Made by a program: the position numbers and the translations under genes. The notes below the pieces were generated by a model that worked only from the letters and a program-made list of their open reading frames with translations, was not told where the DNA came from and searched no databases. Positions 34,119 to 45,871 of a stretch of DNA of 63,013 nt are shown here, in pieces (position 1 is the first letter of the stretch; the number at the start of each line of letters is the position of its first letter). This stretch comes from Saksenaea vasiformis B4078 (taxonomy: Eukaryota; Mucoromycota; Mucoromycetes; Mucorales; Saksenaeaceae): the NCBI GenBank assembly GCA_000697055.1, contig JNDT01001824.1:1-63013 (forward strand), read 5' to 3'.

Positions 34119-35404
34119 ATGAACATAGATGACGACCTGTCTACTGTCAATGACTTTGTTGAACTGCTTCAATCCGAAGTGCATGTTGACCTCGAACGAC
34201 TGCGAATATTGGCCCGACACGGTGTCCCTACCCAACTTCGTGGGGTGAGTCTTTACACAATGTTGGCATGCTTGCCAAATGTATTGATCGCCCTCCCTCC
34301 CTTCCTTCACTTTGCACCTTCCTTTTGTTTTTACTGGTGCAGGAAGTCTGGATGTATCTCTTAGGCGTGCAACAGGCAGACCGCTGTAAGGAACAACAAC
34401 AAACCAAAATGTTTTTATTCTAGCTTATTCATTTTTCTTATTAGCACACGAATTAAGTCTTTCTAAAGCAAGGTCTGAGGAGTACAAACAGATGGACAAA
34501 GTAAACAGTGAAGCTGCCAAACGTATCCGAGGTGAGGTGGCACGATACCAGCGCAGGGTACCTCAGGTCGAAGGGAAACAGAATGCAGAAGCATTTGAAA
34601 ATATCATCTCGGCCTATTTAAATACAAATCGAGATGTTGAGTACCATCCATCCATGATCCCTTTGTGCGCACCTTTCATCTATGCTATGAACAAGGAATG
34701 TGACGCGTATTTCTGTTTTGAACGGATCATGCAAGCCATTGGTAATAACGAGAAGATGACGCGCGGCTTTCTGACACCCGTTTCTTTTTTCTAGAGGAGT
34801 ATTATACCGATAATACAATGAAGGAACGCGTTGCCAACTTTATGGCCTTGTTTCGATACGTACTGCCTGACTTGTAAGTTTTGTTCTATCACATTGTTTT
34901 GCTTATATCATCCGTTAGATGTAATTATTTTGAGGAAGAGGAAGTTGATTTGAACGAATGGATAACCTCCTGGTTGTGGAATTTACTTGCCAAAGAACTA
35001 CAGTTTGAAGATCTTATCCGGTTATGGGGTAAGCATGATATAGAGTTGGATGTCATTCATTAAATTGCTATGATAGATACTTATTTTGCCATGAACGATC
35101 CACTCGATTTCCATCCATTTGTTTGTTTATGTAAGTTCGTGTCGTCGATCCACGACAAACACTGACAGGATGAACCTTACTAGCTATATTACGTAATGTA
35201 AAAGAGAAACTGGAAGATCTAGAACAGTCCGAAATCAGAACCCTTCTCCTTCGGTTACCAAGGATAAACATGTCTATAGTAAGTGAATTTGTTGATTGAA
35301 CCGTTTAAGCTTAAATTTACTCGAAATAGATCCTTGCCGAAGCACATAATTTGCAGCATGAAACAATAGAACGACAGATGTCTGAAGATGGAGATATAGC
35401 ATGA
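34119..35404 (+). CDS. TBC-domain protein with non-canonical catalytic residues
   Basis: Start at 34119 (MNIDDDLSTVNDF). TBC landmarks: ARHGVPTQLRG, EVWMYLLGVQ after an intron, and later the C-terminal half SWLWNLLAKELQFEDLIRLWDTYFA across an intron. The usual Arg-finger motif IxxDxxR appears as IRGEVARYQRR and the Gln-finger YxQG segment as VEYHPSMIPL, so the Gln is absent. It may be a scaffold or pseudo-GAP rather than a Rab GTPase activator. Stop at 35402-35404. About seven short exons, with several joins such as SI|ILAEAHNL reading in frame. Confidence 0.8.
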
Positions 35405-35628
35405 CATGTAATTTACCTATACATATGGCCACAAAAAGAAAAAAAAAAGAAAAAGAAAAAGGGGGTTTTGGTTTAGATCATTTGGGTATGACGTTGTGAG
35501 TGTCCCCCTTCTGTTCTCTTTCCAACGATGACACATACACGCCGCTCGTGTTACCTTGGGCATTCCAAGTGAGCCAAATTACTTGTTTGACCATATTGAC
35601 AAGTTCGCAGCCTCTTCTTCATCCATGT

Positions 35629-36353
35629 TTGTAGTCTTGGAAAGGGTAAAGGATAACGACTTTCATTCTACACCCAGTTTGTCTTTTTCATTCAGCAGCA
35701 TCTTCCCATTTTTAGCGCTGGCAAAAGCTACTTGATGCCGTGACACCATTTGCAGTTCATCGATGGATCAGCACGATCATCCTTCTGTTTTTATTCATCA
35801 TTCGAATTTTATGGACACAAGGATGGTATATTGTCACGTAAGTCTATTTTTCCATTAACATTAGCTAAAGTTTTGTAGTTATTTTCTTGGTAACGCTACG
35901 ACTGTAGCGTATGGGAGTCGACTGATAGTTTAATGATAGGCATCTACCTGTTGAACTTATTTCTGGCTTTTTTAACACCAAAGATGGAACTTCCAGACGG
36001 GGAAGAAGAGGAGCACGAGGAGAATGAGGAGGGTCCATCGCTACCCACTGTTGCGGATGAAGAATTTAAGCCATTTATTCGACGCCTGTCAGAGTTCAAA
36101 TTCTGGTGAGTGCCTGCAACGTAACATCAGTGGACCTATCTGACCTTATTGCAGGTATTCGGCAACCAGGGCCATCCTCCTGGCCTTGATATGCAGCTTT
36201 TTTGCTATCTTTGATGTTCCTGCCTTCTGGCCAATTTTGCTGGGATACTTTTGTATTTTGTTTGCCATGACGATGAGAAGACAGATCAACCACATGATCA
36301 AGCACAGATATATCCCCTTCAATATTGGCAAGAGGAACTACACAAATGAATGA
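35629..36353 (+). CDS. RER1: RER1, Golgi-to-ER retrieval receptor
   Basis: Four-helix Golgi membrane protein that returns escaped ER membrane proteins in COPI vesicles. Family signatures: [41 protein letters not shown], an acidic loop, [14 protein letters not shown], and [24 protein letters not shown]. An 11-nt exon (35879-35889) supplies the residues between IVT and GIY; without it the frame breaks. The last intron splits FW|YSATR. The stop is at 36351-36353. The first exon is less certain: ATG 35629 then a GTAAAG intron to RWQKLLDAV gives a short but reasonable start; an earlier start may exist. Confidence 0.93.
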
Positions 36354-37182
36354 ACGTTTTGCGTCAGTCTAGAATTATTTGGCGTTAATTTCAAAATGCA
36401 TCGTATAGCGAGGAATAGTCGCTTTATAGTAATACAATGCGCCCCATGTTGCGTTCATGTCAGAGATAGGGTTCTTTTGTCTCGCAGAAATGGTGTTTCA
36501 CAGAGGAATGTGATGAGTGCTTGAAGGGAATGCTCATCTTCTTTGATCCTGTTCTCAAAAAAATTCCCGATAGCGATGTCGATTCATCTCATTTCAGGAT
36601 TCTATGTGTTTCTTATCTACAAGACCTTTGCCCCGAAACGTCTTGGTAGTGTGTGTAACCTTCGTTGACCACTTAAGTCGCCATAGATCGTCGGACACTT
36701 GCGTTACACACTGCATTGGCCTCGTTTGCCAAGACTTTCCCTCGCTAACCCCACTTACTGTAGGCTTGGGCCGTGCACTCGTCCTACAATCATCATTTCT
36801 TCGGAACAAGTAAGATGGCAGTCAAGTGCCATTCTATTCAGTAAACTACGAATTATTTTTACACTGCTCAAATAAAACTTTGTGTCCATTGGAGAGACCA
36901 GGTTCATATAGCTTAGTTCATCCTCTCACAAAGCGTTGGTGTGCTAGCACCCGGTTAGCCAATTGTTTCTTAGACCAAATTAGGTTCTTCATGGGATGTT
37001 AGAGACGCGTAAAAAAGTAATTCAATAAGCAGTACACAAATGAATAAGCCTTCTGGTCACCCCTTCCCCTTGATCGGATTTCGAAAGGATATATACTCCG
37101 CCTTGGATAACCCGCCCAAAGAGGAATAAAAGAAAATTTGTCATCTTTTCCTTCAAATATAAACGAACAGCACACATTTCGA
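36354..37182. other. Spacer between RER1 and the Nudix gene
   Basis: No gene seen. The 36594-36813 frames on both strands are not supported by family or splice evidence. The right end holds the Nudix promoter (ATATAA-type AT-rich tract near 37090-37160). Confidence 0.4.
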
Positions 37183-38446
37183 ATGACTCTACATGGTAAA
37201 CATCACCGGGAAATGTCCTTCATTTCGGAAAATATCACTCAAGCACAGAAGCATTAAGGGCCCTGTGTCAACCATTACCTGTCCCCTCCACACCGGTGAA
37301 ACCGTTGTCATTTCCGGCGCCCAGAAGAGCCGGGGTAGCTGCGATACTACGATGGAGACGAGGTCGGACAGATATTCCTGTGACAAAGGCGAATTCCATT
37401 GATGAATTTTTTGAGCAACCATGGGTCAAAGACGATGACAAAGGAGAAGCGGAATTATTATTTATGCTACGGGCAACAAGAGCGGGGGATAGGTAAGATG
37501 CATCTTTTCCTTAAAGTGCTTTAACCAAACGTTTTTTCAGATGGTCTGGTCATGTTGCATTTCCCGGAGGAAAGAACGAAGCGGGTGAAACCGACAAAGA
37601 AACAGTGACAAGAGAAGTACTGGAAGAAATTGGTGTTGATTTGAACAGCAGTGATTTTATGTGTGTGGGGACGCTGGAGTCACGAGAGATCACGTCCCTC
37701 TATGACAACAAATTATTGATGGTTTTAGTACCATTTGGTAAGTACACATGCACAAAGACAAACGAGACTAAAGCATGTGAAAAAGTGTACCTTCAGATTG
37801 TTCCTGATATATCATTTGCATTACAAGCATCTGAGGTAGCTGCTGTTCAATGTAAGCAATAGATCATGAGGGGAACTATGTTAACGGAAGTTTTTTTTGT
37901 TAGGGGTGCCGCTGTCCTTTTTTCTTCAACCGTCTTATCCATCACCCTCAATCACACACACTTTGGTCCCGCGATCTCTCCGTCGCGGTAAACTGGGGTC
38001 TATTGTGCACCATGCTGTCGGTACAGTAACGGTCCCCGCAATCGATCTACCATCAGACGATCCGGCAAGAAAGTTTCGATTGTGGGGTTTGACTCTAGGT
38101 TTGACGCGTGATTTGATCCGAAGGATATCAGAAGGGAGGCCTACATGGCATGCCCTCGCATTTGTAAACTATGCAAGTCGTATACCCAGCTACTCGCACG
38201 CTGACTTGCGCTTTGTAATGTGGTGTCTTGAGACATGTCGACGTAGCCGGTAAGCATACAAAAAAAAAAAGGTTGTGAGAAATAGTAAACTTAGGTTGTG
38301 CTTTTAGTTCTGAAATGGATCATTTTCAACTGCTTCGGAGAGCCCTGATGATAGTCATGCTATTCCGGGTCGGCACATCGGTGGTCATGGTGTCGTACAT
38401 CGTTCGACACTTTGTGCCACGGAAATCAATATCTTTCTTTGTGTAA
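37183..38446 (+). CDS. Nudix hydrolase with C-terminal membrane segment
   Basis: Exon 1 is only 13 nt (ATG ACT CTA CAT G, 37183-37195). A 57-nt intron then leads to ALRALCQPLPVP. The Nudix fold follows, with RRAGVAAILRW and the Nudix box split as GGKNEAGE..REVLEEIG, which has the right spacing (GX5EX7REUXEEXGU). Residues after an intron (VYLQIVPDISFAL, SEVAAVQWVPL) resemble coenzyme A pyrophosphatases (PCD1/NUDT7-8 type). The last exon has a hydrophobic segment (RALMIVMLFRVGTSVVMVSY) and stops at 38444-38446, so the enzyme is probably membrane-bound. Substrate not certain; CoA or nucleotide diphosphate derivatives. Confidence 0.86.
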
Positions 38447-38704
38447 CTAGCCTATTTAGCTTTATACTTTTTGTTCCCAGTATCATATAAGGTGATGTGA
38501 AGGTGTATGTGTTGCTTGTATGGTTGAAAATCCGATCTAAAGTCATTATATTATTATTATTATTACGTAATGTAATGGGTAGCCAAAAAAAAGCGTGAAC
38601 AGAAAAATTAAGTTGTAAGGTTGATATAAAGGTTGTGCAGAATAATAACGATAGAAATGCATATCATGAAAAAAAAAAAGGCTGCTCCCTTTCTTTCCAC
38701 CTCC

Positions 38705-40091
38705 TTAGTTGCCACCTTGTTCATATTTGGAGTTAAATGGCAACTGAGGTCGTGACACAGGGGACATGGGCGAGATCGGCGATGTAGGCTCCGAATTCGT
38801 CGAGGAAGTTAAGCCAGAAACAAAAGAAACCGGTGAGGGGAGGGGGTCCATCATATCATCTTCATTTTCGAGGGTCGGACTGTCATTGCGTCTTAATCGC
38901 AGGGGAGGAACAGCGGCGGTGGTTTTGAAATTGTCTGTCATGGACTCCGTTCGGACGTTGGTAGCATCGTGATCACCAACGGCAGTAAACATCATCGCGT
39001 CATCTTGGTGTTTAAGCAAAGCTTCTTCATCTTCAAGCGGTTGTGGCACTGATTGATGCTCAATACTATAGAGAAAAGCGGTGAAGCTTGGTTTCTGGAT
39101 ACCGAGGTAATCGAGTCGGGTGCACTTAGTGCTATCAACGCGTGGTAGATATTGACGCGCCACAAAAAAGGTGAGAAATGCATAGATAGAACCACCGACG
39201 AGATCAATAAGATAGTGATGTGTCAGATACATAGTCGACCACCAGAGCCACATGGTATAAATGATGCCCACTGGCCATAATTTAGGAAACAAATAGACCA
39301 GGAAAAGCATTTCGATGGTGGCTGATCCCGAGTGCAAGGAAGGGAAGGCTCCAAACACCAGTGGAGAGGTGCCAAAAGTGGACCCATACAGATTAAGGCC
39401 AAGGATCTGATCAATTCGCACCAAACCACCCGCTTCACCTGGGATTGAATAGTCGGCCGGAGCAGAACCGTAACTCATTTCGTACCCTGTGAAAAAAAGG
39501 AAAAAAAAAAAGAACAGTATGAGAAACAGTTGAACAGTTTTGTAGAAACTCACATGGAGACGCATTAGGAAATAAGAGTTGGGTAAGAACGCCAGCAATG
39601 TTCATGTAACCAAATGCTTGACCAAAGAGGTCTACCGCACCAGGTGGTCCAAAGATGAACAATAACAATGCGAGAACAAAAGGAAATGAAAAGTGAATGA
39701 CGCCATAGGGTAACCAAGCAAGAATATCCAACACTGGATGTGTATGCTTTGAGATGATTTCGGATAAACTGGCACCATACAGGATACGTTCCAGAGTTGG
39801 TAAAATGTTGACAAAGATATGGGTTGGTCGATAATCGAGCGGAATAAATTGACAGGCATAGAAGGTTATTAGCCAGGTGATGATCGGGAGCGCTGGTATG
39901 ACAAATCGTCGAATGTAAGGTATTCCAGTTGATGCGATCAGTAACATGCCGAGGATAAAGCGGAAAGCCAAGTTAGGTGATTGGATGATAATGAAATCAA
40001 ATATGAGAAGCGCGATGATGAATACATATTTTAAATCATAATAACTCCATTGGTGGCGAGACGCCGATGGTGGTAAAAGGCGTTGCAGCAT
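38705..40091 (-). CDS. AUR1: Inositol phosphorylceramide synthase catalytic subunit
   Basis: Transfers phosphoinositol from PI to ceramide in the Golgi, an essential fungal sphingolipid step and the target of aureobasidin A. Exon 1 (40091 to about 39554) holds the first four membrane helices and PNASP. A roughly 66-nt intron restores WYEMSYGSAPADY. The PAP2-like catalytic motifs are GAFPSLHSGSA and THHYLIDLVGGS, with the catalytic His and Asp. The C-terminal tail is long and Ser/Pro-rich (SPISPMSPVSRPQ). Stop at 38705. The length of about 440 residues is a little above the yeast protein, mainly because of the tail. Confidence 0.95.
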
Positions 40092-40647
40092 ATGTTATAT
40101 AAAAATTATTAGAGAGATAGTTGGTATGTGTACGGTTAAAGGATAAGAAAATAGGGAAAGAAGCTTATAAAAACAGGAAGAGGTGTTTAAATAATTTTTT
40201 TTTATTGTACCGAAAAGAGTGAGAAGCCTAGCTTCAAGCGGCACAACGATTTTTCCCAACTTCCGAAATTACGTGAGCTCACGTGTATTCTCTTCTTTGC
40301 TCTGAAACCCATGGTGAAATGTTTACTCCTCAAATTCAAATATGGAATTAAACAAAAGGGCCCTCTATAACGTCAGGATAACATAATAGAAGGTTAGCCA
40401 CACTCCCAAATGTCTTTTTGAACCGATCGCTAGGTCTTTTTTCCCGGGTTCGGAATATCGGCTATTCTGTTTTCCAGAACATATGGCACCCGATACCCTT
40501 TCTTTTCTCGCTTCAGGCCCCGAAGAAAGAAGGTGGCCGATCCACGATTCTTTTCCCGGTAGGTGCGCCGAAAATAACAGATCAAAAAATTTCAGAGACA
40601 GAATTCAGAAAGAAAAAAGTCAACTCCTGTGCTACCACAGTTCTTTA

Positions 40648-41436
40648 TTAGTGAGCTACAACAGATATTATGACACTGGGTACAGGATCATTGTCTGAAA
40701 AACGTTCCCACTGATTCTCGGATAATTGATGCGCAACTCCCCATGGTCCTACTCCCTTCGAAGCATAGACCCATTCAAATCCTTGCTCATTCTTAGATTC
40801 AACAACAAGCCAGTAAATTTGACGTTTCTTGAGAACAATGATGTCGTCAGGAATCCATTCAACAACACCAAACGAAGAAGGACCATTTTCATCGTCTGTG
40901 TCGTCTTCTGAGTCGACTTTGACCATCGTTGATGCAATGCAATGCATAGAGTCCGGTACACTTTGCCATAATCGGTCATGTGTTGTGGTGCAAATAGAGA
41001 GAACAGCTTCCACGGATGCCAGCTGCGGGTTCAGTACTGGTAACTGAACATTTTCCAAATGAACATGACCATAATGAAAGAGCCTATCCCACCAGCTTTC
41101 TCCTGTGGTAGTCACAGTATCAAACATAGATACATCTTGACTTGCTTTGGATGGCCGGGGTGAAAAAGCAATGGCTGCGGCATGTTGATGAATGCGCAGA
41201 CCTGACACGTTATCAAGCGGAGGAAAGCCTGTGTGAAGTACAGTTGCTGGTACTTTCCTGCCGCCGTTGACATGCTCAGACCAAAGGTGTGAAAGTGGGG
41301 TTGCAGCAAACCAATACATCGATGCCGCCACGAGAACAAGTGACACAATAAAATATCGTACCCATTTCCACCGATTCCTTGTGTGATTTACAGGTGGAAC
41401 TTCAGGTAAATGAAATGATGCTGCCTTCTCCATCAA
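40648..41436 (-). CDS. Type II membrane protein, unrecognised
   Basis: Single-exon frame of 262 codons. A short basic N-terminus (NHTRNRWKW) precedes one membrane helix (about residues 27-46), then a lumenal or extracellular domain. Features include GESWWDRLFHYGHVHLEN and, near the end, PDDIIVLKKRQIYWLVVES. A stretch of Asp/Glu (DSEDDTDDENGP) lies between. I do not recognise the family. An ATG one codon later is an equally good start. The coding quality (even composition, no low complexity) supports a real gene. Confidence 0.75.
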   Translation of the reverse strand: MMEKAASFHLPEVPPVNHTRNRWKWVRYFIVSLVLVAASMYWFAATPLSHLWSEHVNGGRKVPATVLHTGFPPLDNVSGLRIHQHAAAIAFSPRPSKASQDVSMFDTVTTTGESWWDRLFHYGHVHLENVQLPVLNPQLASVEAVLSICTTTHDRLWQSVPDSMHCIASTMVKVDSEDDTDDENGPSSFGVVEWIPDDIIVLKKRQIYWLVVESKNEQGFEWVYASKGVGPWGVAHQLSENQWERFSDNDPVPSVIISVVAH

Positions 41437-43170
41437 AAAAATAAAGAACGTTATGTGTGAGAAAGAAAAGGGAGTGAAGAAAAAAGAGAGAAAGACTCTT
41501 CTCTCTCCTTTTTTTTAATGCAACCACGCCCAACGACTGGTTTACTGGCGTTGTATCCGAATTTAGGCTCAACTCAGTCGATCAGGTGTCTGCTCACATT
41601 CTCCAGATGCTGTTCCTGAGATGCATGATCTACACCTAACAAAAAACCTTGTTATCAATGCTATGTGATATAATCGATGGAGTCACTTCCAGCAAAAGGA
41701 TGTTATAAGAAAGCTTCATATGGTTCATGTCAGATTCATTCAGAAGTAATAAGAGAAGGGTTGGAGATACTGCGCGACTTGATAGAACAGCCTTTCAGAC
41801 AAACAAACAAAAACAAAAACGTCATGTATCGGCTTATCGGCACGGTTGAGACATTCTTTTGTGCAAGCAACTCGAGAATGAGAAACAGCATAGGAACGCG
41901 TACAAAGGTTACCACTATGTCAGTCTCGGGATTAGGAAATTGATTTGTCACAGCTGAATTCTCTGGCTTCCTGTCTTCCCACACACCAATAGCAACTTTT
42001 CATCTCCGAAAGACAGTCTACTCAGTACTTCTTTCAGTTGTTAGACGTAGCAGATGGTGGTGTTCCCTTTCTTTCACTCCTGGCGCATGCCACAAGACAG
42101 ATACAAGTGGGTTAGTGGGCGGGGACTATTGAGCCAAAATGTGTTGTACAATACCTAGAAAACAGGCATATGGCTCTGGGCCATGGTACTTTAAAATAAC
42201 CAGCCCATTTCTCATCCCTTTTTATTTTGCGAACGTAAAATAAAGTTCGCGTTCATCCTTCAGGTAACACACTATCCACCGATTTCCCGTAAGGAATGTG
42301 TGTTTTTATAAGGTAAACAGCGAACTGCATACGTTTAGGTCACTGGACGTGATTCCAATAAATGTCATTACCAAAAGCAATAGATAGATATTTCTATCTT
42401 CTTTTTGTGGAACATATGGAGACCATGCTACAAGATGTGCCACTTCGAGAGGCGGATGCAGAATCTCAGAATTTCCTTTTTCGTACCGACCACGGATCGA
42501 AAGAAGTACCGTTGCCGCGCGGTTCTAAACGGTGATTATAGAGATCGAAAAAGTAAAAGCGGGTTTCACGTGGAAAAACGGGTACGGTTTAACTGTATTT
42601 GTTTGGCAATAAGATTGGGTACAAGGAAACAGTATGATTTAAGGGGATTGCAAGCATAACCACAAATCAGGTTTATGCTAAGCTATTGTTTTACTGCTAG
42701 TTGTATTGAAACCAGCAATCGTTCGGTGTTACAAAAATAGCGGTTAGGGGAGAATATTGCCAGGCCGGAAGGACCGGAGCATGTAACCCGATATCGCTTC
42801 TTGTTTAGACATAGAACGAACAATCTAATCCAGGGAAAAGTCATCTTTTTTGGAAATACATTATGGCCAACTGAAGCTGTTCTTTATCGCTACTGCTGCT
42901 GCTCTCTCTTACATCAGGATACTCTTATCTAGGATCAGTGATTACTCACGAGGACACACATACAGTAATCTCTCCTACAATCCTTCGATGCAATAAATCC
43001 TTTTTTTTTTATTTACGACATACACAGCTTCTATAACCCTAGATAAAGACAAGGAGCTTGCATTTTCGATCCGACAAAGTCTTCCTTTTTTTTTCTAGTG
43101 TGCCTGACACGATCTTCTTCTATCTCTGTGCGGATGAAACATTGAACTCAGGAGCACATTCTAAGGCCAC
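41437..43170. other. 1.7-kb spacer, no gene recognised
   Basis: Frames up to 88 codons, none recognised. A small imperfect palindrome (cgaacgtaaaataaagttcg, 42231-42250) and a TTTTTATAAGG box near 42303 suggest a promoter, but no plausible gene follows. Confidence 0.35.
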
Positions 43171-43739
43171 TTAATCCGTAGTCGCAATCGATTTGGACAA
43201 GAGGTACGCATCTTTTGGATCCAACTGCTGAAAATGATCTTTCTCGGTCGAAATTTGCTCAAACCCATGATGCTTAAAGAAAGCCACCGTATCATCGTCC
43301 TTGATGGGCACATGCACCTCAACAGACGCGCTTCCACGTTCTTTGGCCTGATCCAAAACGTGCTTCAACAAAGCTTGGCCTAATTATCCATGCATTAAGA
43401 ACGAGACAAAAAGAAAAGATCAGCCACCGCTTACCTAAACCCAACTGACGGTAGGGTTTCAGAACACTTAACGTCAAAACGCTAATCTTGTCACCCTGCT
43501 TCTGGCAACACACAGCACCCACACAAACATCGTTATAATAGACTTCCTCAAACATCAGTCAACAGAACATGCTTGACAAAAAATTTATAAAAACCTAGTT
43601 TGGCCAGTTCGCCAGCCTCCAAGATACTATTGTAACTCTTGTCATCGTATGTCATTGGAGAAAGGACATGATGAAGCTTTCGCAATTGTCCAATGTTGTT
43701 CGGCGTAACGTCGCCAAGTGCGATACGTTGCGATGCCAT
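43171..43739 (-). CDS. NAA50: N-terminal acetyltransferase NAA50 (San), GNAT fold
   Basis: Acetylates N-termini and, in animals, acts in sister-chromatid cohesion beside NatA. The start at 43739 (MASQRIALGDVTPNN) agrees with homologues (LGDVTPHNI). Exon 1 runs to GELAKL. A 52-nt intron then joins to VYYNDVCVGAVCC. Next come TLSVLKPYRQLGLG with the acetyl-CoA loop (R/Q-x-x-G-x-G/A), an intron, QALLKHVLDQAKE, then FFKHHGFEQI and the stop at 43171-43173. The first intron has a weak donor (GTTTTT), but the join reproduces the family sequence and length exactly. In-frame ATGs upstream at 43811 are less likely. Confidence 0.9.
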
Positions 43740-45037
43740 AACTGTGGGTGACATGGGTTTTCGTGAAAAAGAAAAAAAAAGTTGGCGTTTGGCCATTGCC
43801 AAAGCCGTCACGTTAGTGGTTCATTTGATTCCGCTTGCTGAATCGATTTTCATGCATCTGTTATGGAATTTTGCGTCGGTCTTTAACCGTTGGCTCCAAC
43901 ATGAACTTTCTACGAAACACTTGTTTTTATGCTAATACAATCCTAAGCTCGGTATCATTATAACGAATATGAAATGATGCCTTCTTATCAAGCTATGGTC
44001 AATAGAAACTATTCAAACGTGATGGATTTTTTTTCTTCTTACTTGAATCGACCACATGGATGTCTTTTTCTCATCATCCAGACTTGCACAGTTTCTGTCC
44101 TAAATATCCTGGCTATGACATTACTACATTCATATCCACCGATAGATCGACGAATGCTGTATCGCCTCACTTCATCCCACGTTATTACCAACGACCGTCA
44201 ATATGATCTCTATTTACAACAACATCACTGACATAAAAATGTCCCTTGGGAATAAGGAGGACAGCGTCCGAATATCATCCAGATACTACTGTGATTATTG
44301 CTCGTACAAACCTTGTAACCTAGGGGTCGTATAGGAAGCGTTTGGTCTTCAGGTACACTCCACAACTGGCGAAGCGTGAATTTTTCCTTGCTGGAGGAAA
44401 ATTAGGCGACTTCCCAAGAAAGGTCGAAACTTGCGTGTCTCTGCTGTACAAAGCATTACATACAATAGTGATTGTATCAATCTGCCATAGGAGCACATGC
44501 TGATTGTTCGGCGTTTCTTCATCTAGGAAATAATCCCACATCTAGCATATACCACTTCTCGCAGCAGACTTGATTGAAGTATTCTCAAATTTTGCTATCC
44601 TTTCATGTTTCAGTGCTACCTGCGCTGTTTGAACCAACGCTGTTGAATGGTTCCGAAATTTGTGTACTAGTTTCTGTCTCCTCAAGGTTCTTGGATTTCT
44701 TCTCACCAGCGTGGCCGTTGAGATAGCCTATGTCATAGACATAAGTACAATTGCTGAAATATGGAAGAAGGTCTAATGGAGGAACACATAGTATTCCAAA
44801 ATTTGATAAAAATGCAATGAACACAACTTTGGCAGAGTTGCCCAATAGAAAGACAAATAAAAGCAAAAAAGAAAAATCCGCTTCTCATTTGCAGGATGCG
44901 GGAAGCTGTTCATGCTGTGACCTGGAAGGAGTACCACGGTTGCATTGGGCATGCGACCAGCGTCTTCCTTCTCTTATTCATAGTAGAACGTTGCAAATGA
45001 GAAGGGGCAGATTTCTCATGCTACCGCGTTGATTTGA
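43740..45037. other. Unresolved stretch with short frames
   Basis: Possible coding fragments: plus-strand 43974-44231, and minus-strand 44866-44603 with hydrophobic segments and a Glu/Thr-rich end. Neither has a recognised family or clear partner exons. The second could be a broken membrane protein. I do not annotate a gene. Confidence 0.3.
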
Positions 45038-45121
45038 TTGTACCAACCATGGCAGGCCGTTTGTTACACGAGGCACGCTTTTCCTTTCTTTCGCCGGCAC
45101 CTTTTCTTGGGGGTGTATAAC

Positions 45122-45871
45122 ATGACCCTGTCTGAGAATGGGACCACCGTTGCCGAATTGACTCAGCTTATAGCTGAAGAGATACCATTGCAATACCGCA
45201 CGCTGAAAAAGCAGAATGAGGAGTTGAAGAAACAAACCTTGGAATTACGAAAGCAGACGGAAGAAATGAGGAAACAGACGGAAGAGTTGAGAAAACAAAA
45301 TGAGGAGCTGAAGAAACAAAATCAACTTCTTCAAAATAAGGGAGCTGCTGACGAAGAGGATACTCCTGAAGAGGTGACAGTAGCAGCTCAACGAGATATT
45401 AGCCGACCGAAGGTCGATATAACAAAGAAAGTCGTAAAAGATATGGTTATCGATCCGACCAATATACTTTCCCCTGCAAATGTTGAAGTTGTGCATAAAT
45501 CCATTGTCAGTCTATGCCATTTTGTATTAAGAGACTTTAAGAGACGTGTTGGGATTCCTCATGGGAGAGGTAGGCTTCGATGGAGGGACGCACCTACTTG
45601 GGAACGAGAACGTTCCACCGCCATGTTGGAGCAACTGGCACGCGATCGATATAAAGTGCGCCTTGACAGATGTAAAGGAAGTTGGGCTGCGAGTTATTTG
45701 CTTCGCAGGCATTGGAATAATATGACAGACAACCGTCCGAAAAATAAAGCCAACACGACACAAGAAGAAAACAAATCTGAAACAAGTGCAAGCGGGAACG
45801 AAACAGTAGCGGTCAATACTGTGAATGAAAGCGGAAACTGTGCAGAGAATGTAAGAAAGACCTTAGCCTAG
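45122..45871 (+). CDS. Coiled-coil orphan with near-identical heptads
   Basis: ATG 45122 (MTLSENGTTVAELTQ); an in-frame ATG at 45038 would add 28 residues without coding character. After a short lead come six or seven consecutive units of the type KQTEELR/KQNEELK, seven residues each. They form a parallel coiled coil with Leu in the core and match each other at DNA level. The rest is a basic helical domain (KSIVSLCHFVLRDFKRR, RLRWRDAPTWERERSTAML, WAASYLLRRHWNNM) and a Ser/Asn/Glu tail. Stop at 45869-45871. Family not recognised. A DNA- or RNA-binding oligomer is possible from the basic domain. No introns. Confidence 0.6.
   Translation: MTLSENGTTVAELTQLIAEEIPLQYRTLKKQNEELKKQTLELRKQTEEMRKQTEELRKQNEELKKQNQLLQNKGAADEEDTPEEVTVAAQRDISRPKVDITKKVVKDMVIDPTNILSPANVEVVHKSIVSLCHFVLRDFKRRVGIPHGRGRLRWRDAPTWERERSTAMLEQLARDRYKVRLDRCKGSWAASYLLRRHWNNMTDNRPKNKANTTQEENKSETSASGNETVAVNTVNESGNCAENVRKTLA

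Noticed and set aside
42231..42310. Palindrome and TATA-like box as promoter of a new gene
   Set aside because: No convincing coding exon follows within 1 kb on either strand.
43693..43935. Plus-strand ORF with LVVHLIPLAESIF
   Set aside because: Overlaps the start of NAA50 on the other strand, has no recognised family and no partner exon; could not be supported.
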